Below are positions 39,801-45,850 of a stretch of 64,000 bases of DNA, piece after piece (the stretch's first letter is position 1; every line of letters starts with the position of its first letter). The notes under the pieces were generated by a model. That model ran no database searches. It was not told the origin of the DNA and worked only from the letters and a program-made list of their open reading frames with translations. The stretch spans positions 1,550,001-1,614,000 of the forward strand of contig JAGYXB010001996.1 of NCBI GenBank assembly GCA_022495005.1, written 5' to 3'. This stretch comes from Rhyacophila brunnea. Taxonomy: Eukaryota > Arthropoda > Insecta > Trichoptera > Rhyacophilidae. Both the position numbers and the translations under genes were made by a program.

Positions 39801-39933
39801 TAAGTTGTATTAATTAATATAGAGTGTAATATTTCAGATATCTCCTGTGTTACAAATGGACGGAGTGGACTGTGACGATGGTCCCTTAAACCTTGCCGCG
39901 TCTCACCTCACCACTGCTGAAGAAACGCATTGA
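3727..39933 (+). CDS. ZAD and GATA zinc-finger transcription factor (gene level, 5' incomplete)
   Basis: Join of exons 3727-3879, 25379-26092, 26746-26845, 30168-30295, 30703-30897, 31437-31683, 32976-33104, 36325-36503 and 39838-39933. All junctions use GT/AG and phases agree, giving 1941 nt (646 residues plus stop). Visible chain: second half of a ZAD (C12, C15), an acidic/serine-rich region, a His-rich linker, then one GATA finger with cysteines 496, 499, 517 and 520 spaced C-X2-C-X17-C-X2-C, followed by a basic tail ([12 protein letters not shown]). The role is sequence-specific DNA binding to GATA sites in the nucleus; ZAD domains mediate dimerisation in arthropod zinc-finger proteins. 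The basic tail and the ZAD suggest relatedness to the insect GATAd group, but I did not verify this and give no symbol. The N-terminus with the first ZAD cysteine pair is not visible. The first intron hosts an antisense LRR gene. Confidence 0.88.
4592..4738 (+). CDS. Small reading frame of unknown meaning (48 codons)
   Basis: ATG GAC GAC at 4592 opens 48 sense codons ending in TGA. The peptide starts [16 protein letters not shown] and continues with basic/aromatic residues. Local GC is higher than the surroundings. I recognise no family, and there are no obvious splice or promoter signals. It could be a chance frame or a fragment of a repeat. Confidence 0.15.
   Translation: MDDPPAQTSAETCEAQKYDFQLRLYKSKQKLNFSYKIEAGCLNSLDTA
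5714..5719 (-). promoter_or_regulatory. Candidate poly(A) signal of the LRR gene
   Basis: AATAAA on the minus strand, about 250 nt after the stop codon of the LRR gene. This is the first good hexamer I see downstream; cleavage site not determined. Confidence 0.35.
5969..6263 (-). CDS. LRR gene exon 8: end of C-terminal cap, transmembrane helix, cytoplasmic tail
   Basis: Acceptor ATATTTATTTTAG, one base completes the split codon, then 97 residues and TGA. It supplies C383 and C403 of the LRRCT cap, a Pro/Ser stalk, the hydrophobic run [20 protein letters not shown] and a short basic cytoplasmic tail ([19 protein letters not shown]). The positive residues straight after the helix fit a type I topology. 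Confidence 0.88.
5969..21588 (-). CDS. Leucine-rich-repeat single-pass membrane protein, nested antisense gene (gene level)
   Basis: Join on the minus strand: 21588-21586, 20785-20599, 18863-18681, 18248-18025, 16729-16531, 15242-15064, 9750-9581, 6263-5969. Every junction has GT/AG and matching phase, giving 1440 nt (479 residues plus stop). Order: signal peptide (1-18), N-terminal cysteine cap (C25, C28, C30, C41), LRRs over about 65-355 with L-x-x-L-x-L-x-x-N repeats, C-terminal cap (C358, C360, C383, C403), transmembrane helix about 436-460 and a 19-residue basic tail ending RYTNVAH. Family knowledge: such proteins act at the cell surface as adhesion molecules or receptors; partner unknown. 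No TIR, Ig or kinase domain is present. It lies wholly inside the 21.5-kb intron of the ZAD-GATA gene on the opposite strand, so the two transcripts may interfere. Confidence 0.88.
7352..7590 (+). repeat. tRNA-derived SINE-like copy
   Basis: Carries a worn B-box-like stretch and CGAATCCCGAGTGGCAAATT, then, about 120 bp on, GTTAATACAAACCCTC and ATAATCTTCT. The same succession occurs at 16300-16500, and its first part again at 26520-26690 (minus) and 47640-47830. Confidence 0.45.
8371..8655. mobile_element. 285-bp MITE with about 40-bp inverted ends
   Basis: Left end ATATGTGTCGTTGAGTTTCA pairs with the right end, whose reverse complement starts ATATGTGTCGCTGAGTTTCA; the match continues through AAAACnCnCTATAACACTTTT. 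A third, partial copy of the CGCTATAACACT tract lies inside at about 8540. Target duplication is unclear. No coding capacity. Confidence 0.65.
9581..9750 (-). CDS. LRR gene exon 7: last LRR and start of the C-terminal cap
   Basis: Acceptor TTTTTCGATACAG, donor CCAAA|GTGAGT, phase 0 in and phase 2 out. The peptide opens [12 protein letters not shown], continues [16 protein letters not shown] and a short helix. NPWxCxC is the signature that starts an LRRCT cap; its other two cysteines are on exon 8. Confidence 0.9.
12283..12645 (+). mobile_element. 5'-truncated non-LTR retrotransposon, 3' end only
   Basis: Matches the 3' end of the element at 23488-24690: both encode [20 protein letters not shown] and GRAIT followed by YKFLK, then share a 3' UTR (CATGTTGTGAACGTCTTAAA) and an A-rich tail with GAATTGAAT-like units. 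This copy has a short deletion just after the shared FN-IAS motif and no reverse transcriptase core. It lies in an intron of the LRR gene and of the GATA gene. Confidence 0.75.
13439..13819. mobile_element. 381-bp MITE copy 1, nested in a fold-back element
   Basis: Ends CGAGCGCTTAAAGTCAGACA and (reverse complement) CGAGGGCTTAGTGTCAAACA, with the similarity running to about 37 bp. It is flanked by AATT on both sides, compatible with a 4-bp target duplication. The copy at 18914-19296 is nearly identical along its whole length. Insertion inside the fold-back element makes this the younger event. Confidence 0.8.
13917..14050. repeat. Tandem block: a 44-bp unit twice plus (GGACT)n
   Basis: GACCATTCCGGGTACGGTAT and about 24 more bases occur at 13917 and again at about 14005 with two differences. 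Between them is a GGACT pentamer run (ACTGGACTGGACTGGACTGG). The pentamer resembles the GTCCAGTCA end of the surrounding fold-back element. Confidence 0.7.
15064..15242 (-). CDS. LRR gene exon 6
   Basis: Acceptor TGTTGATCACAG, donor GAG|GTAAGC, phase 1 in and phase 0 out, 59 whole codons plus a split one. LRR pattern: [19 protein letters not shown] and Y-G-A-F-G-K-L, the usual xxGAFxxL of insect LRR proteins. Confidence 0.88.
16300..16500 (+). repeat. tRNA-derived SINE-like copy
   Basis: Contains TGCGTTGGCTTATAATGTC, CCAATCCCGAGTCTGGCAAA, TCCAATAGGTTGAG and GTTAATACAACCTCTTCTCG in the order seen in other copies in this window. No intact A and B boxes, so it is old. Confidence 0.5.
16531..16729 (-). 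CDS. LRR gene exon 5
   Basis: Acceptor ACATTACAATTTCAG, donor ATGG|GTAAGT, phase 0 in and phase 1 out. Nearly three LRRs: [49 protein letters not shown]. One N-glycosylation sequon (NLS) is present. Confidence 0.9.
17242..17526 (-). pseudogene. Coding-like fragment, possibly non-LTR reverse transcriptase C-terminus
   Basis: Ninety-four codons on the minus strand with higher GC than the flanks. The stretches [19 protein letters not shown] and [17 protein letters not shown] loosely resemble the region after the reverse transcriptase core. No start, catalytic motif or splice site is evident. It lies in an LRR gene intron and has no place in that gene's frame. Confidence 0.25.
18025..18248 (-). 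CDS. LRR gene exon 4
   Basis: Acceptor CTTTTATAAATGCAG, donor GAG|GTAAAA, phase 1 in and phase 0 out. Encodes an N-terminal linker ([20 protein letters not shown]) and LRRs [19 protein letters not shown] and [17 protein letters not shown]. Confidence 0.9.
18681..18863 (-). CDS. LRR gene exon 3
   Basis: Acceptor TTAATTCATTTTCAG, donor ACAG|GTGACA, phase 1 at both ends. The peptide includes [20 protein letters not shown] and [13 protein letters not shown], the first clear LRRs. A 383-bp MITE ends 51 bp upstream of its acceptor. Confidence 0.9.
18914..19296. mobile_element. 383-bp MITE copy 2
   Basis: Second copy of the family at 13439-13819, with the same inverted ends (CGAGTGCTTAAAGTCAGACA here). 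Differences are a few substitutions and homopolymer length changes, so both copies are young. Flanks TAGG and TCGG match in three of four bases. Confidence 0.8.
19534..20223. mobile_element. Non-autonomous hAT element, 690 bp
   Basis: Inverted ends start CAGTGGCGAAGGGTGGAGGT on both sides and stay similar for about 50 bp. Flanks are atagccgg and gtagccgg, an 8-bp duplication with one change, as expected for hAT. The interior is AT-rich without a transposase frame. Confidence 0.8.
20599..20785 (-). CDS. LRR gene exon 2: signal peptide and N-terminal cysteine cap
   Basis: Acceptor ATTCTTTTTAG, donor GAAG|GTACGA, phase 0 in and phase 1 out. It has no start of its own: an in-frame TAG ends exactly at the acceptor. 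Spliced to the ATG at 21588 it yields [19 protein letters not shown], a good signal peptide, then the LRRNT pattern WCAICKC and LNC. Confidence 0.88.
21244..21330 (+). repeat. tRNA-like fragment
   Basis: GCCTTATGTCATTGGGGCAG followed by GTGTTCGATTCTC, which approximates a pol III B box (GWTCRANNC). It is probably a SINE head. No cloverleaf could be drawn with confidence. Confidence 0.3.
21586..21588 (-). CDS. LRR gene exon 1: start codon directly at the donor
   Basis: ATG|GTAAGA on the minus strand: the initiation codon is the last codon of the first exon and abuts a consensus donor. The 5' UTR lies at higher coordinates; a TATA-like GCATATAATT occurs about 70 bp upstream. Chosen because phase 0 joins exon 2 exactly and completes the signal peptide. 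Confidence 0.7.
22275..22500 (-). CDS. Candidate orphan terminal exon with a transmembrane segment
   Basis: Frame ends in TAG after ...[16 protein letters not shown]. It holds [15 protein letters not shown], then a strongly hydrophobic run ([19 protein letters not shown]) and a short polar tail. This resembles the last exon of the nearby LRR gene: end of a cysteine cap, helix, short tail. A minus-strand AATAAA lies about 100 nt after the stop. The only acceptor nearby is a weak ACGAG, and no partner exons are seen. It may be the relic of a tandem LRR gene or a chance frame. Confidence 0.3.
23488..24690 (+). mobile_element. 5'-truncated non-LTR retrotransposon with reverse transcriptase remnant
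   Basis: The fragment starts within the reverse transcriptase: [11 protein letters not shown], then [20 protein letters not shown] (motif 4) and FADDLKLF (the catalytic FADD, motif 5), continuing through RDLGITF. The frame breaks near 23901 and again near 24090, then resumes with the C-terminal region ending YKFLK and a stop. The shared 3' UTR and A-rich tail end near 24690. The motifs fit Jockey/CR1-type elements. It is dead by truncation and frameshifts. It lies in the large GATA intron. Confidence 0.85.
25379..26092 (+). CDS. ZAD-GATA gene: large central exon
   Basis: Acceptor TTTTTTTTCATTCCAG, donor CACAG|GTATAC, 238 codons, phase 0 at both ends. The peptide is acidic and serine-rich with no known fold. 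It contains three psi-K-x-E SUMO-type sites (IKYE around K77, VKHE, IKLE), two DLS motifs (LDLS at 185-188, MDLS at 214-217) and a c-Myc-like basic stretch SKRIKLE that could be a nuclear localisation signal. Residue numbers refer to the visible chain. Confidence 0.9.
26520..26690 (-). repeat. tRNA-derived SINE-like copy (minus strand)
   Basis: Read on the minus strand: GGTTCAAATCCTGGATCTGG (good B box), CAAATTCACATG, then GGACCTAATAGGTTGAG. Same family as 16300-16500 and 47640-47830. It lies just upstream of the 100-bp GATA-gene exon. Confidence 0.5.
26746..26845 (+). CDS. ZAD-GATA gene: 100-bp acidic exon
   Basis: Acceptor ATATTTGTACAG, donor AACG|GTGAGA, phase 0 in and phase 1 out. Encodes [20 protein letters not shown] and [15 protein letters not shown]-type sites are possible phosphorylation sites. 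Confidence 0.85.
26985..29771 (-). mobile_element. piggyBac element, nearly complete, 2.8 kb
   Basis: Bounded by TTAA on both sides (26981-26984 and 29772-29775), the piggyBac target. Ends read CCCGGCACCTGCC on the left and, reverse-complemented, CCCGGCCGGCGCC on the right; only CCCGGC is identical, so the TIR is short or worn. A transposase lies at 27485-29148. The subterminal part near 29499-29600 resembles 34388-34480 in the element at 33168-34692. It is inserted in the GATA-gene intron 26846-30167. Confidence 0.8.
27485..29148 (-). pseudogene. piggyBac transposase, one frameshift
   Basis: From ATG at 29148 to TAA at 27485 the length is 1664 nt, one base short of a multiple of three and about 554 residues, normal for the family. 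The frame slips once near 28847-28851, a run of five A; before it lies an acidic N-terminus ([20 protein letters not shown]), after it the rest. The DDD triad is present: CIDES, LWCDNW and GTVDKSD, with spacings of 81 and 102 residues against 78 and 101 in the moth piggyBac. A C-terminal Cys-rich zinc-binding domain (CFVCGN ... CPTCDVALC ... H) follows. Either a single inactivating mutation or a sequencing error; the protein is otherwise intact. Confidence 0.88.
30168..30295 (+). CDS. ZAD-GATA gene: 128-bp exon
   Basis: Acceptor TATTTATTTTCAG, donor CCT|GTGAGT, phase 1 in and phase 0 out. Encodes [20 protein letters not shown] and a Ser/Asn-rich end. No known domain. Confidence 0.85.
30703..30897 (+). 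CDS. ZAD-GATA gene: 195-bp exon
   Basis: Acceptor GTTTATTTCAG, donor CAG|GTAAGA, phase 0 both sides, 65 codons. Ser-rich start, basic cluster KTGRRKQSF (possible nuclear localisation signal), then [20 protein letters not shown]. Confidence 0.87.
31181..31350 (+). pseudogene. Non-LTR reverse transcriptase C-terminal fragment
   Basis: Translation gives [19 protein letters not shown] and [15 protein letters not shown], then, after a frame slip, [15 protein letters not shown]. This follows the common post-catalytic pattern of non-LTR elements (F-RRCLRRILGVRW ... RRLRWLGHVLRM). Stops and frameshifts show it is dead. It lies in the intron just upstream of the GATA-finger exon. Confidence 0.6.
31437..31683 (+). 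CDS. ZAD-GATA gene: exon with first half of the GATA finger
   Basis: Acceptor AACTTGTTTCAG, donor AACG|GTCAGC, phase 0 in and phase 1 out. A Pro/Ser linker, a His-rich tract ([10 protein letters not shown]), then [18 protein letters not shown]: the first two zinc ligands (C496, C499 of the visible chain) and the TTxWRR core. The intron falls after the G of the finger loop. Confidence 0.93.
32976..33104 (+). CDS. ZAD-GATA gene: second half of the GATA finger and basic tail
   Basis: Acceptor TCTCTGTTGACAG, donor AGAA|GTATGA, phase 1 both ends. Encodes [20 protein letters not shown] (zinc ligands C517 and C520) and a basic tail [20 protein letters not shown] that in GATA proteins contacts the minor groove. 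Joined to the exon before, the finger has the exact C-X2-C-X17-C-X2-C spacing. Confidence 0.93.
33168..34692. mobile_element. Non-autonomous piggyBac-like element, 1.5 kb
   Basis: Flanked by TTAA on both sides (33164-33167 and 34693-34696). Ends are CCCGATCGGCGCG and, reverse-complemented, CCCGATCGCAGCAG. A subterminal stretch (TACTGCGCAGCCGCG ... ACCGGC ... GGTTCGAAA, from 34388) parallels 29499 onward in the piggyBac copy. No transposase frame. It begins 63 bp after a GATA-gene donor. Confidence 0.6.
34977..35649. mobile_element. Harbinger-like DNA transposon, copy B
   Basis: Same ends as copy A (CTGGCGTATGCATATAAC on the left, CTGCCGTATTCATACAC-like on the right). It has matching 3-bp flanks tca/tca. 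Compared with copy A it lacks most of the Myb/SANT remnant: the text jumps from GCACAACGG to TTTCAAGTCTCCTAC. It lies in the GATA-gene intron 33105-36324. Confidence 0.65.
35896..36040. repeat. Dispersed repeat (second copy at 45583-45710)
   Basis: Shares ATGTGCTTGA, TTTTTTGC-ATTATCTC and GCG-AATATGAA-GT in the same order as 45583-45710. No coding capacity; class unknown. Confidence 0.45.
36325..36503 (+). CDS. ZAD-GATA gene: penultimate exon
   Basis: Acceptor ATAATGTTGCAG, donor ACG|GTTTGT, phase 1 in and phase 0 out. Gly-rich linker ([18 protein letters not shown]) followed by a predicted helix [20 protein letters not shown]. No named domain. Confidence 0.85.
37976..38755. mobile_element. 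hAT element, 780 bp, perfect 8-bp target duplication
   Basis: Ends CAGTGGCGAAGACTCC and, reverse-complemented, CAGTGGCGAAGGGTGAC. Flanked by caatatat on both sides without mismatch. Related in its ends to the hAT copy at 19534-20223. Nested in the 37446-39682 element, hence younger. Open frames inside (38156-38417, minus) are short and unlike a transposase. Confidence 0.85.
38906..39148 (-). pseudogene. Coding remnant, possibly from the enclosing transposon
   Basis: Contains [20 protein letters not shown] and SRKNIIKPA followed by a cysteine. This resembles a repeated insect protein family with the pattern W-x3-KxRKxLRxxGKEYxxxxGKxxPA found in transposon-associated genes. The likeness is from memory and not verified. 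Open for about 80 codons, no full domain. Confidence 0.25.
39736..39795. mobile_element. 60-bp hAT remnant with perfect 8-bp target duplication
   Basis: Begins CAGAGGTGGCGAACCTATGG and ends, reverse-complemented, CAGTGTTAGCGAACCTTTTT. The 8 bases ctgtataa flank it exactly at 39728-39735 and 39796-39803. It is an extreme internal deletion derivative whose two ends nearly touch. It ends 42 bp before the last GATA-gene exon, where the branch point should be. Confidence 0.85.
39838..39933 (+). CDS. ZAD-GATA gene: last exon
   Basis: Acceptor GTGTAATATTTCAG, phase 0, 31 codons and TGA. The C-terminus carries [25 protein letters not shown] is close to the PxDLS motif bound by the co-repressor CtBP. 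Confidence 0.88.
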   Translation: MSPVLQMDGVDCDDGPLNLAASHLTTAEETH

Positions 39934-40370
39934 ACCACCATCACCGCAAACAAGACAATTTACCGCATCTCATTTATCAAAATGGCGGCTCCGCTCCGAG
40001 ACCCTGCGTCAGTTCGAATAGTCGACAAGCAATGGCGACACCGCTGTCGACTGTCGTAATAATTAATCCATCGGAGGCATTATAATTATATCTTTTAAGT
40101 TTCCAATGTCGCGCCTAATACTCATTCTTTGTGATTTGAAAAATATTATTCTTTTGGTGTGATCACCTTATCACATTCATCTTGTCTGTACCGTCGGTGT
40201 TTACCAAAATTTATGGCCCGTGGACTACGTACTGTTAACGAGACCCAGTTTTAAAATAATTATTTAACGTGAAATAATATACCAGTATTAAATTTGTACA
40301 TAATTTTAATGATTATCAAAGAATTATTAATGTCTGTAATATGTCTAAGTTTATACAGTAACCTTACCTA

Positions 40371-40624
40371 CAGTAAAACACAAAGATTAAAAAATTGAAA
40401 TTTGAACAAAAAAAATACTAAATGAAATGAAGATTAAAACAGTATAATAAATATAATGTGAATAAGACTGACAAAATCAGATTTGTATGAAAAAGTAAAA
40501 TTACGAATTTCGAATTATAAAATGTGCAAAAAAAATAAAATTACAACAAATTTCGAATTACATCAAATTATGAATTACATTAAATTACGAATTAATGGGT
40601 GTTTCAATTAACAAAGTTTTACTG
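40371..40624. mobile_element. Pogo/Tigger-like MITE in the GATA-gene 3' region
   Basis: Starts CAGTAAAACACAAAG after TA, ends ...CAAAGTTTTACTG before TA. Ends match those at 45370 and 54355 only over the terminal CAGTAAAAC, so it is diverged. TA target duplication is typical of Tc1/mariner/pogo. Confidence 0.5.
40446..40451 (+). promoter_or_regulatory. Candidate poly(A) signal of the ZAD-GATA gene
   Basis: First plus-strand AATAAA seen after the stop, about 510 nt downstream, and it lies inside a MITE. More hexamers follow at about 40530, so the 3' end is uncertain. Confidence 0.35.
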
Positions 40625-43600
40625 TAGTTTTGGAAGCTTTACCGATCACAATTATTTCGGTATATGTCTAAAGAAATGTGTGTGTGACTTATTATGAACA
40701 CATATTATATTATATTATATGTATGTCTGAACCATCGAAATGGATTGATATTATTGAAATTTATCATGTTTCCGCAGATCAGAGTATGGAATTCGCCGAT
40801 CGTCATAATTCCGCTGAGGCCAGTGTAACATTTAACAAACAAATCACCACTAATAATAATAATATATAATGATAATGAATTGATATTGATTTTTGGGAGG
40901 CGTGGTAAGGCTACTTACCCTGCCTTCGGAGTCGACATTAGTATCTCACTAATCCACTGATGTTTTTTTTACCCATTGTACCTTTTAATGTTTGTATTTA
41001 GTATTATTTAAGTATTTATGCAGTAATTTTTATTTCCGCGTGAACTTTCCCAATTTTCGAACATCAAAATTGGCATTCGAATCGATGAAGCTTATTTAAA
41101 CTGTGGTGCAAAAGTAAACAATGATATTTCCATACATATATGAATTATTCATCAGCCTGGATCAATCAGCTTCTGGATGAAGGCCTTTTCAATCTAATTA
41201 CACTCTTCACATTGTTGTGCATTACATTGCTAGATACTTCTGTATAACTTAACCATTTCGACAACCCAGCGGCATTGTCTACCTTTCGGATGTTTTGTAC
41301 CTTTTCAAGGTTTTATCTTACTTACATAGCACGCCGTTGTTTGTTTCCATGTACTATAAAATTCTGAATCTGTTTTTGCTGAGGGTCCATCTGATTATGT
41401 GTAGTAAACGCCGGTTGAAAACGTTGCCTCTTGGCACATTACAATGGGTTGACATTACCACAAATATCAGAATGTCATGTGGGGATTTCAGGAGGGATAA
41501 TATGCACACCCGTTCGTCCATGACAAAGGGACATGGGGTATGAAAAGTAGAGCCGACTGACAGGCGTGCCATATCATGCATTACCCCGCCTGCAGGGCAA
41601 TTTTTGAATGAAGCACTACGAAACCCGTCACCAAACCGCTTTGACTGAAGCAGGTAAAATTTTTAGTTTTAAAGTAAACATTGTGTGTTCATAGCTTCAA
41701 ACGGCATCGACCCATGAACCATAAGTGCGAGTGAGCAAGCATTCGGCACGCTTATACCTATGGTCCATGCGTTAGAGTAAGATAGAATTTTGACCGTGTC
41801 AACAAATATAATGTCAAGACAGAACTCGTCGATTTCATAGAAATTAAATAACTTTTTATCCATTTGGGTAATGACTTCATATTTAAACAGTACTTACCCG
41901 TTAACTTTGCATTATTAAACCATTCATTGTCGAAGTACGTAACTAATTAATCTTTAAATAAGCTAGATACGTAGGTACCTATCCAATATTACAATACGGC
42001 ATTTCCGTTGTATTTTGCGAACAAATATGTGTGTTTCTATATTACAAAATCATAATAAATACTTTAATGAGGATTTAAACACAAAATAACACTTTCAACG
42101 TTAATAGTTATGTAAAAGACGAAATACAATAGATGTACATACAGCTTTCTACAATATTGCGTTGACATTCGATATCTGATGTTTACCGGCAGCACCTCTA
42201 GCAGCAAAGCTTATGTAGTTCAATGACAACCTGTACTCGGCAGTGGCGGTTGAGTTTTAGTATACTTCCGTAGAAGTAGGCTTGCGCAACCGGTCATAGT
42301 GCTTCATTCAAAAATTGGGCTCCTGATATCCTCATATCCAACTGTGCCTGAATTAAGCGTTAATATCAAGCCTGAAACTTAACTTCCTGCTATTTGTCTT
42401 AACGTCTAACCATCATAATGAGTAGAGCTCCTTCGACCCCTCACGACAGAAACATTGTGAAACGGTTTACATAAACTATTACAATCTATGGAAATGTCAA
42501 TGTTTGCCGTACTATCACATAAGTATTATAAAGAATCTCAATATATTGTTAATAATTATTTACAGCTGTTTATGGCAAAATACACAGTTTTTGTTTTTTA
42601 TCTTATTAGTTACTAGTTAACTAAAAGATTTTTTGTAACAAGTCTTAAACAAGACGAAGTATTATATTATTGATAATTTTTCTTTTAAAATTCTCAATTT
42701 TTATATGTTGTAGTGTTTTTTTTTGTTCTAATCCTAAGTCTTTTTAATTATTTATGACCCATGTTGGTACTAATTCTTAATTTTACAAAAATAAATTGGT
42801 TTATTAACCTAATTTTAATGATATTGTCATCGTTAAATTGAGAATGATTTCAAAGCGACGATCAAATTTAACTACTATTTGACGTGCGGTATTAACAACG
42901 TAAAATAATTAATTTTTAAGCAAAAGGGTTTTTTATATCTTGCCTATACACAATGATATAAAGTATTAAACGATAATTGTTAGGGATTGTTTTTAAATTC
43001 TGCTTTTTATGTGATACAAAGTTTTTTTTTTTTTTCATTTTTATGTCGTTCACAGTATGAGGACTGGTTTCATGTTGACCAAAAAGTATAGACTTGTTTT
43101 ATTAATCGAAATGAAAACAAACAGTATTTTATATAGATCTTGGATTGTAGTTATTAAGTGAGGCAATAAATCTTAGCATGTACGCTCAACGAAGCAGAGA
43201 TGACAGATGAAACAAAGGAACACGAATACTCCATTAATTTTCTCATAAACTGTCGTAAACTAATAATATAATTGTGTGTTTTGCTTTAACTCATTGTTTA
43301 CCGTGGTCTCGCCAGTGGAGTAATTTTTTCTCATTGATTATTTTTTATTGAGTGTGTATAATATTGCTTACTTACATATAAAAAATAAATTTCTGTACTC
43401 TCTGTACTGTCAAAATACTCATTTTATACTGAACTAACAGATACAATGTCTGGGTTAATAACCTGGCAAGGTATATTGACGTTAACGTTTTACACTTTTA
43501 TTTTTACTACCGTCACTTTTAAATTGAATTTTAGATATAATAAATAAAGCATATAACTGGATCGAAATAATTCTCCAGTCATTCCATCATTGTAATATTC

Positions 43601-45367
43601 AGTTGTTTTGTGAGTGTAATGTTTGAAAATAAGCTCTGACTAAATATCTCAGAATAGTAATGTGAGAGGGAAACATATAAAGCCTTATATGAAAATCTCC
43701 CATTGAGTTGAAAGTTATACGCTGATTAGCTTATTAAGTTACTTGGCTTATAGTATTGAAGTGACAATAATATTATTTGTATATTTGAATCCAATTTGTT
43801 GCAATGTTGTCCCGTTTCTATCCAGTCATTCTCTGATTATAGCTGAAAGGCTGTGTTGATGGACAACACTTTTAAGTTACCTTCACGCTGCAAAATTAAT
43901 ATGCTTTTTAATAACCATTTATTTTATTCAACGAATAATTCACAAGATTTAAGAATGTAACATTCTATTTATTGAAAATACATAAATTGAAAACAGCCCA
44001 TTTAAAAAATCACATTTCCATGGAATTGTAAAAAAACCATAAATATTGATCGTGACAACAAATGAAAATATCTGAATGTATGTTCTGGTCAAATTTGTCA
44101 TCTTTGTTCCGTTCTCATGTGCCCTTATGAGGTTTTGCTATTCGTATTGAATTATTCTGTTCAATTAGGTATTCTGTTACCTACCTTAATGGTTGTGCTT
44201 TGTGAAAAATTTACACGAGGCGACTTTCGATTTCGATGTTGCCGTACTTTTGAAGATGTCAAAAAAAAAACTTAAATATTTTTATACTGTTTTAAAATTT
44301 AAAAAAACAACGGCTTAAGTATGCTACTACTTAAATACTTTCAATAACAATATTTATAATATTGTGTGTAATTGTGACAATAATCCGGGCTAGTACCCGT
44401 ACAGTGAAAAAGAAAATGTTGTCATTTAAAATTAATTTTAATATTTCGTCATGCACCCGGTCAGTTTTAAGGAGGTTATCGTATTAAATATTATTTTTAT
44501 CATCGTAAAAATAAAGGCCACGTATTATTTTGTATTTTAGCAGTATTCCTACAAATATAATCTAGTGTAAACCAAAAAATAACAAATTGCATTATAATTA
44601 TAACTATTTAATCTCTTCCCAAATCTTTTTACTATGTGTGGAATTGTTGCAATTGTCTTCCCAGTCCTTTATATTAATCTACCGTATCGAATATTACAAG
44701 GTTGTATGTAAAATATGGCATTTCTTTAACGTTTAAAGTATGGTTGAATTGGTAACCGCAGAAAAATAATATTTTGATGGTATTGCGTATACCCGGCAGT
44801 TAATGTTTCAGACTTCCGACTTTATGATTGTTGAACTATTCTGAATAGTTCGCTATCTATCTATATACAACAATTACCGCAGTCAATCCTTTCAATAGTA
44901 GTTATAAACCACGTTTACATTATACAGTATAAGTCTAGGATGTTTTTGATTAATAAAACAGTATTATCAACTCGTAACAAATGAGGCTATTATAGTAGAA
45001 CAACTTCACCTTGAAATTGCGCAGATTGCGATTTCTTCTACTGCGCACGATTTACATGGGGTAAATTTAATTATTGTTACCGTTATTATTTCCGATTGCT
45101 CTCACATGAAGCCTATTTGCATTGTTTTCTCTTGTTTAGTGTCATTCTAACTGTGTCATATTTTCTGTTAAAACTATCAAACTTCACGCTTATGTGGTAT
45201 TTTTATAGTTTCAATGTCAATTGCCTTCGTTTAATTTTTTTTTTTGATTTTGGTTTACTAAGACTATTCTATCGTATGTATATTCATAAACTACCAAATC
45301 CAGCTCCATTGTCGACAAATAGTATTTAACCTGATGTGGATTGCAATGTCAGGTTATTTTATTTGGC
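40625..45367. other. Intergenic, no gene recognised
   Basis: AT-rich sequence after the GATA gene. The only structure I can name is the inverted pair at 41598/42297. The few open frames (for example 41295-41543) show no domain and look like chance. GC is slightly higher at 41360-41660. Confidence 0.5.
41598..42317. mobile_element. Probable non-autonomous element with 21-bp perfect inverted ends
   Basis: The 21 bases 41598-41618 (CAATTTTTGAATGAAGCACT and one more) recur inverted at 42297-42317. A hAT-like start (CAGTGGCGGTTGAG) lies near its right part at 42242. True boundaries and target duplication unclear. Confidence 0.4.
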
Positions 45368-45369
45368 TA

Positions 45370-45572
45370 CAGTAAAGCCTCGTTAATTCGAAATTCGCTG
45401 TAAATGGAAATATTCAACATATTTCCTAAAATCTATTTATAGTGATTTTCACTAATTGATGCGAAGTGAACAATGTCACAAAATCACAACAATAAACTAT
45501 TATTTCAAAGTTTTACTGTTTTTTTTAATGTTCGTCGTTCTGTCAATTTTGAATTAACGAGGTTTTATTCTG
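45370..45572. mobile_element. Pogo/Tigger-like MITE, 203 bp
   Basis: Left end CAGTAAAGCCTCGTTAATTC, right end reverse complement CAGAATAAAACCTCGTTAAT, flanked by TA. Same family as 54355-54751; a lone left end (CAGTAAAATCTCGTTTATTC) occurs at 49156. Confidence 0.7.
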
Positions 45573-45582
45573 TATTTTGTAA

Positions 45583-45710
45583 TTATTTACTGATAATTAT
45601 GTTTGCAAAAAGAAAATATATTATTTGCAATCCTAAATGTGCTTGAGGATTTTTTGCGATTATCTCAAAATGGCGGAATATGAAGGTAAACGACTTTGAA
45701 ACCGATGCTC
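45583..45710. repeat. Dispersed repeat, copy related to 35896-36040
   Basis: Lies immediately after the pogo/Tigger-like MITE. Its end (AACGACTTTGAAACCGATGC) recurs in variant form at 14946 and, inverted, at about 12730-12755. Confidence 0.45.
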
Positions 45711-45850
45711 AGGGTTTATCTTGACGATAGCCGCATATGGAGTTGACTGTTTGAATGAATATTGCGTTGGAATGCTTGCGGTTTTTAACCGGTTCTATGA
45801 GGCCGTGATCGACAGGCTGTACATACAAATTTCGCGAATTATGTCGTTCA

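Noticed and set aside
45096..45329. Hydrophobic 77-codon plus-strand frame
   Set aside because: T-rich DNA reads as Phe/Leu; no signal, splice site or homologue recognised.
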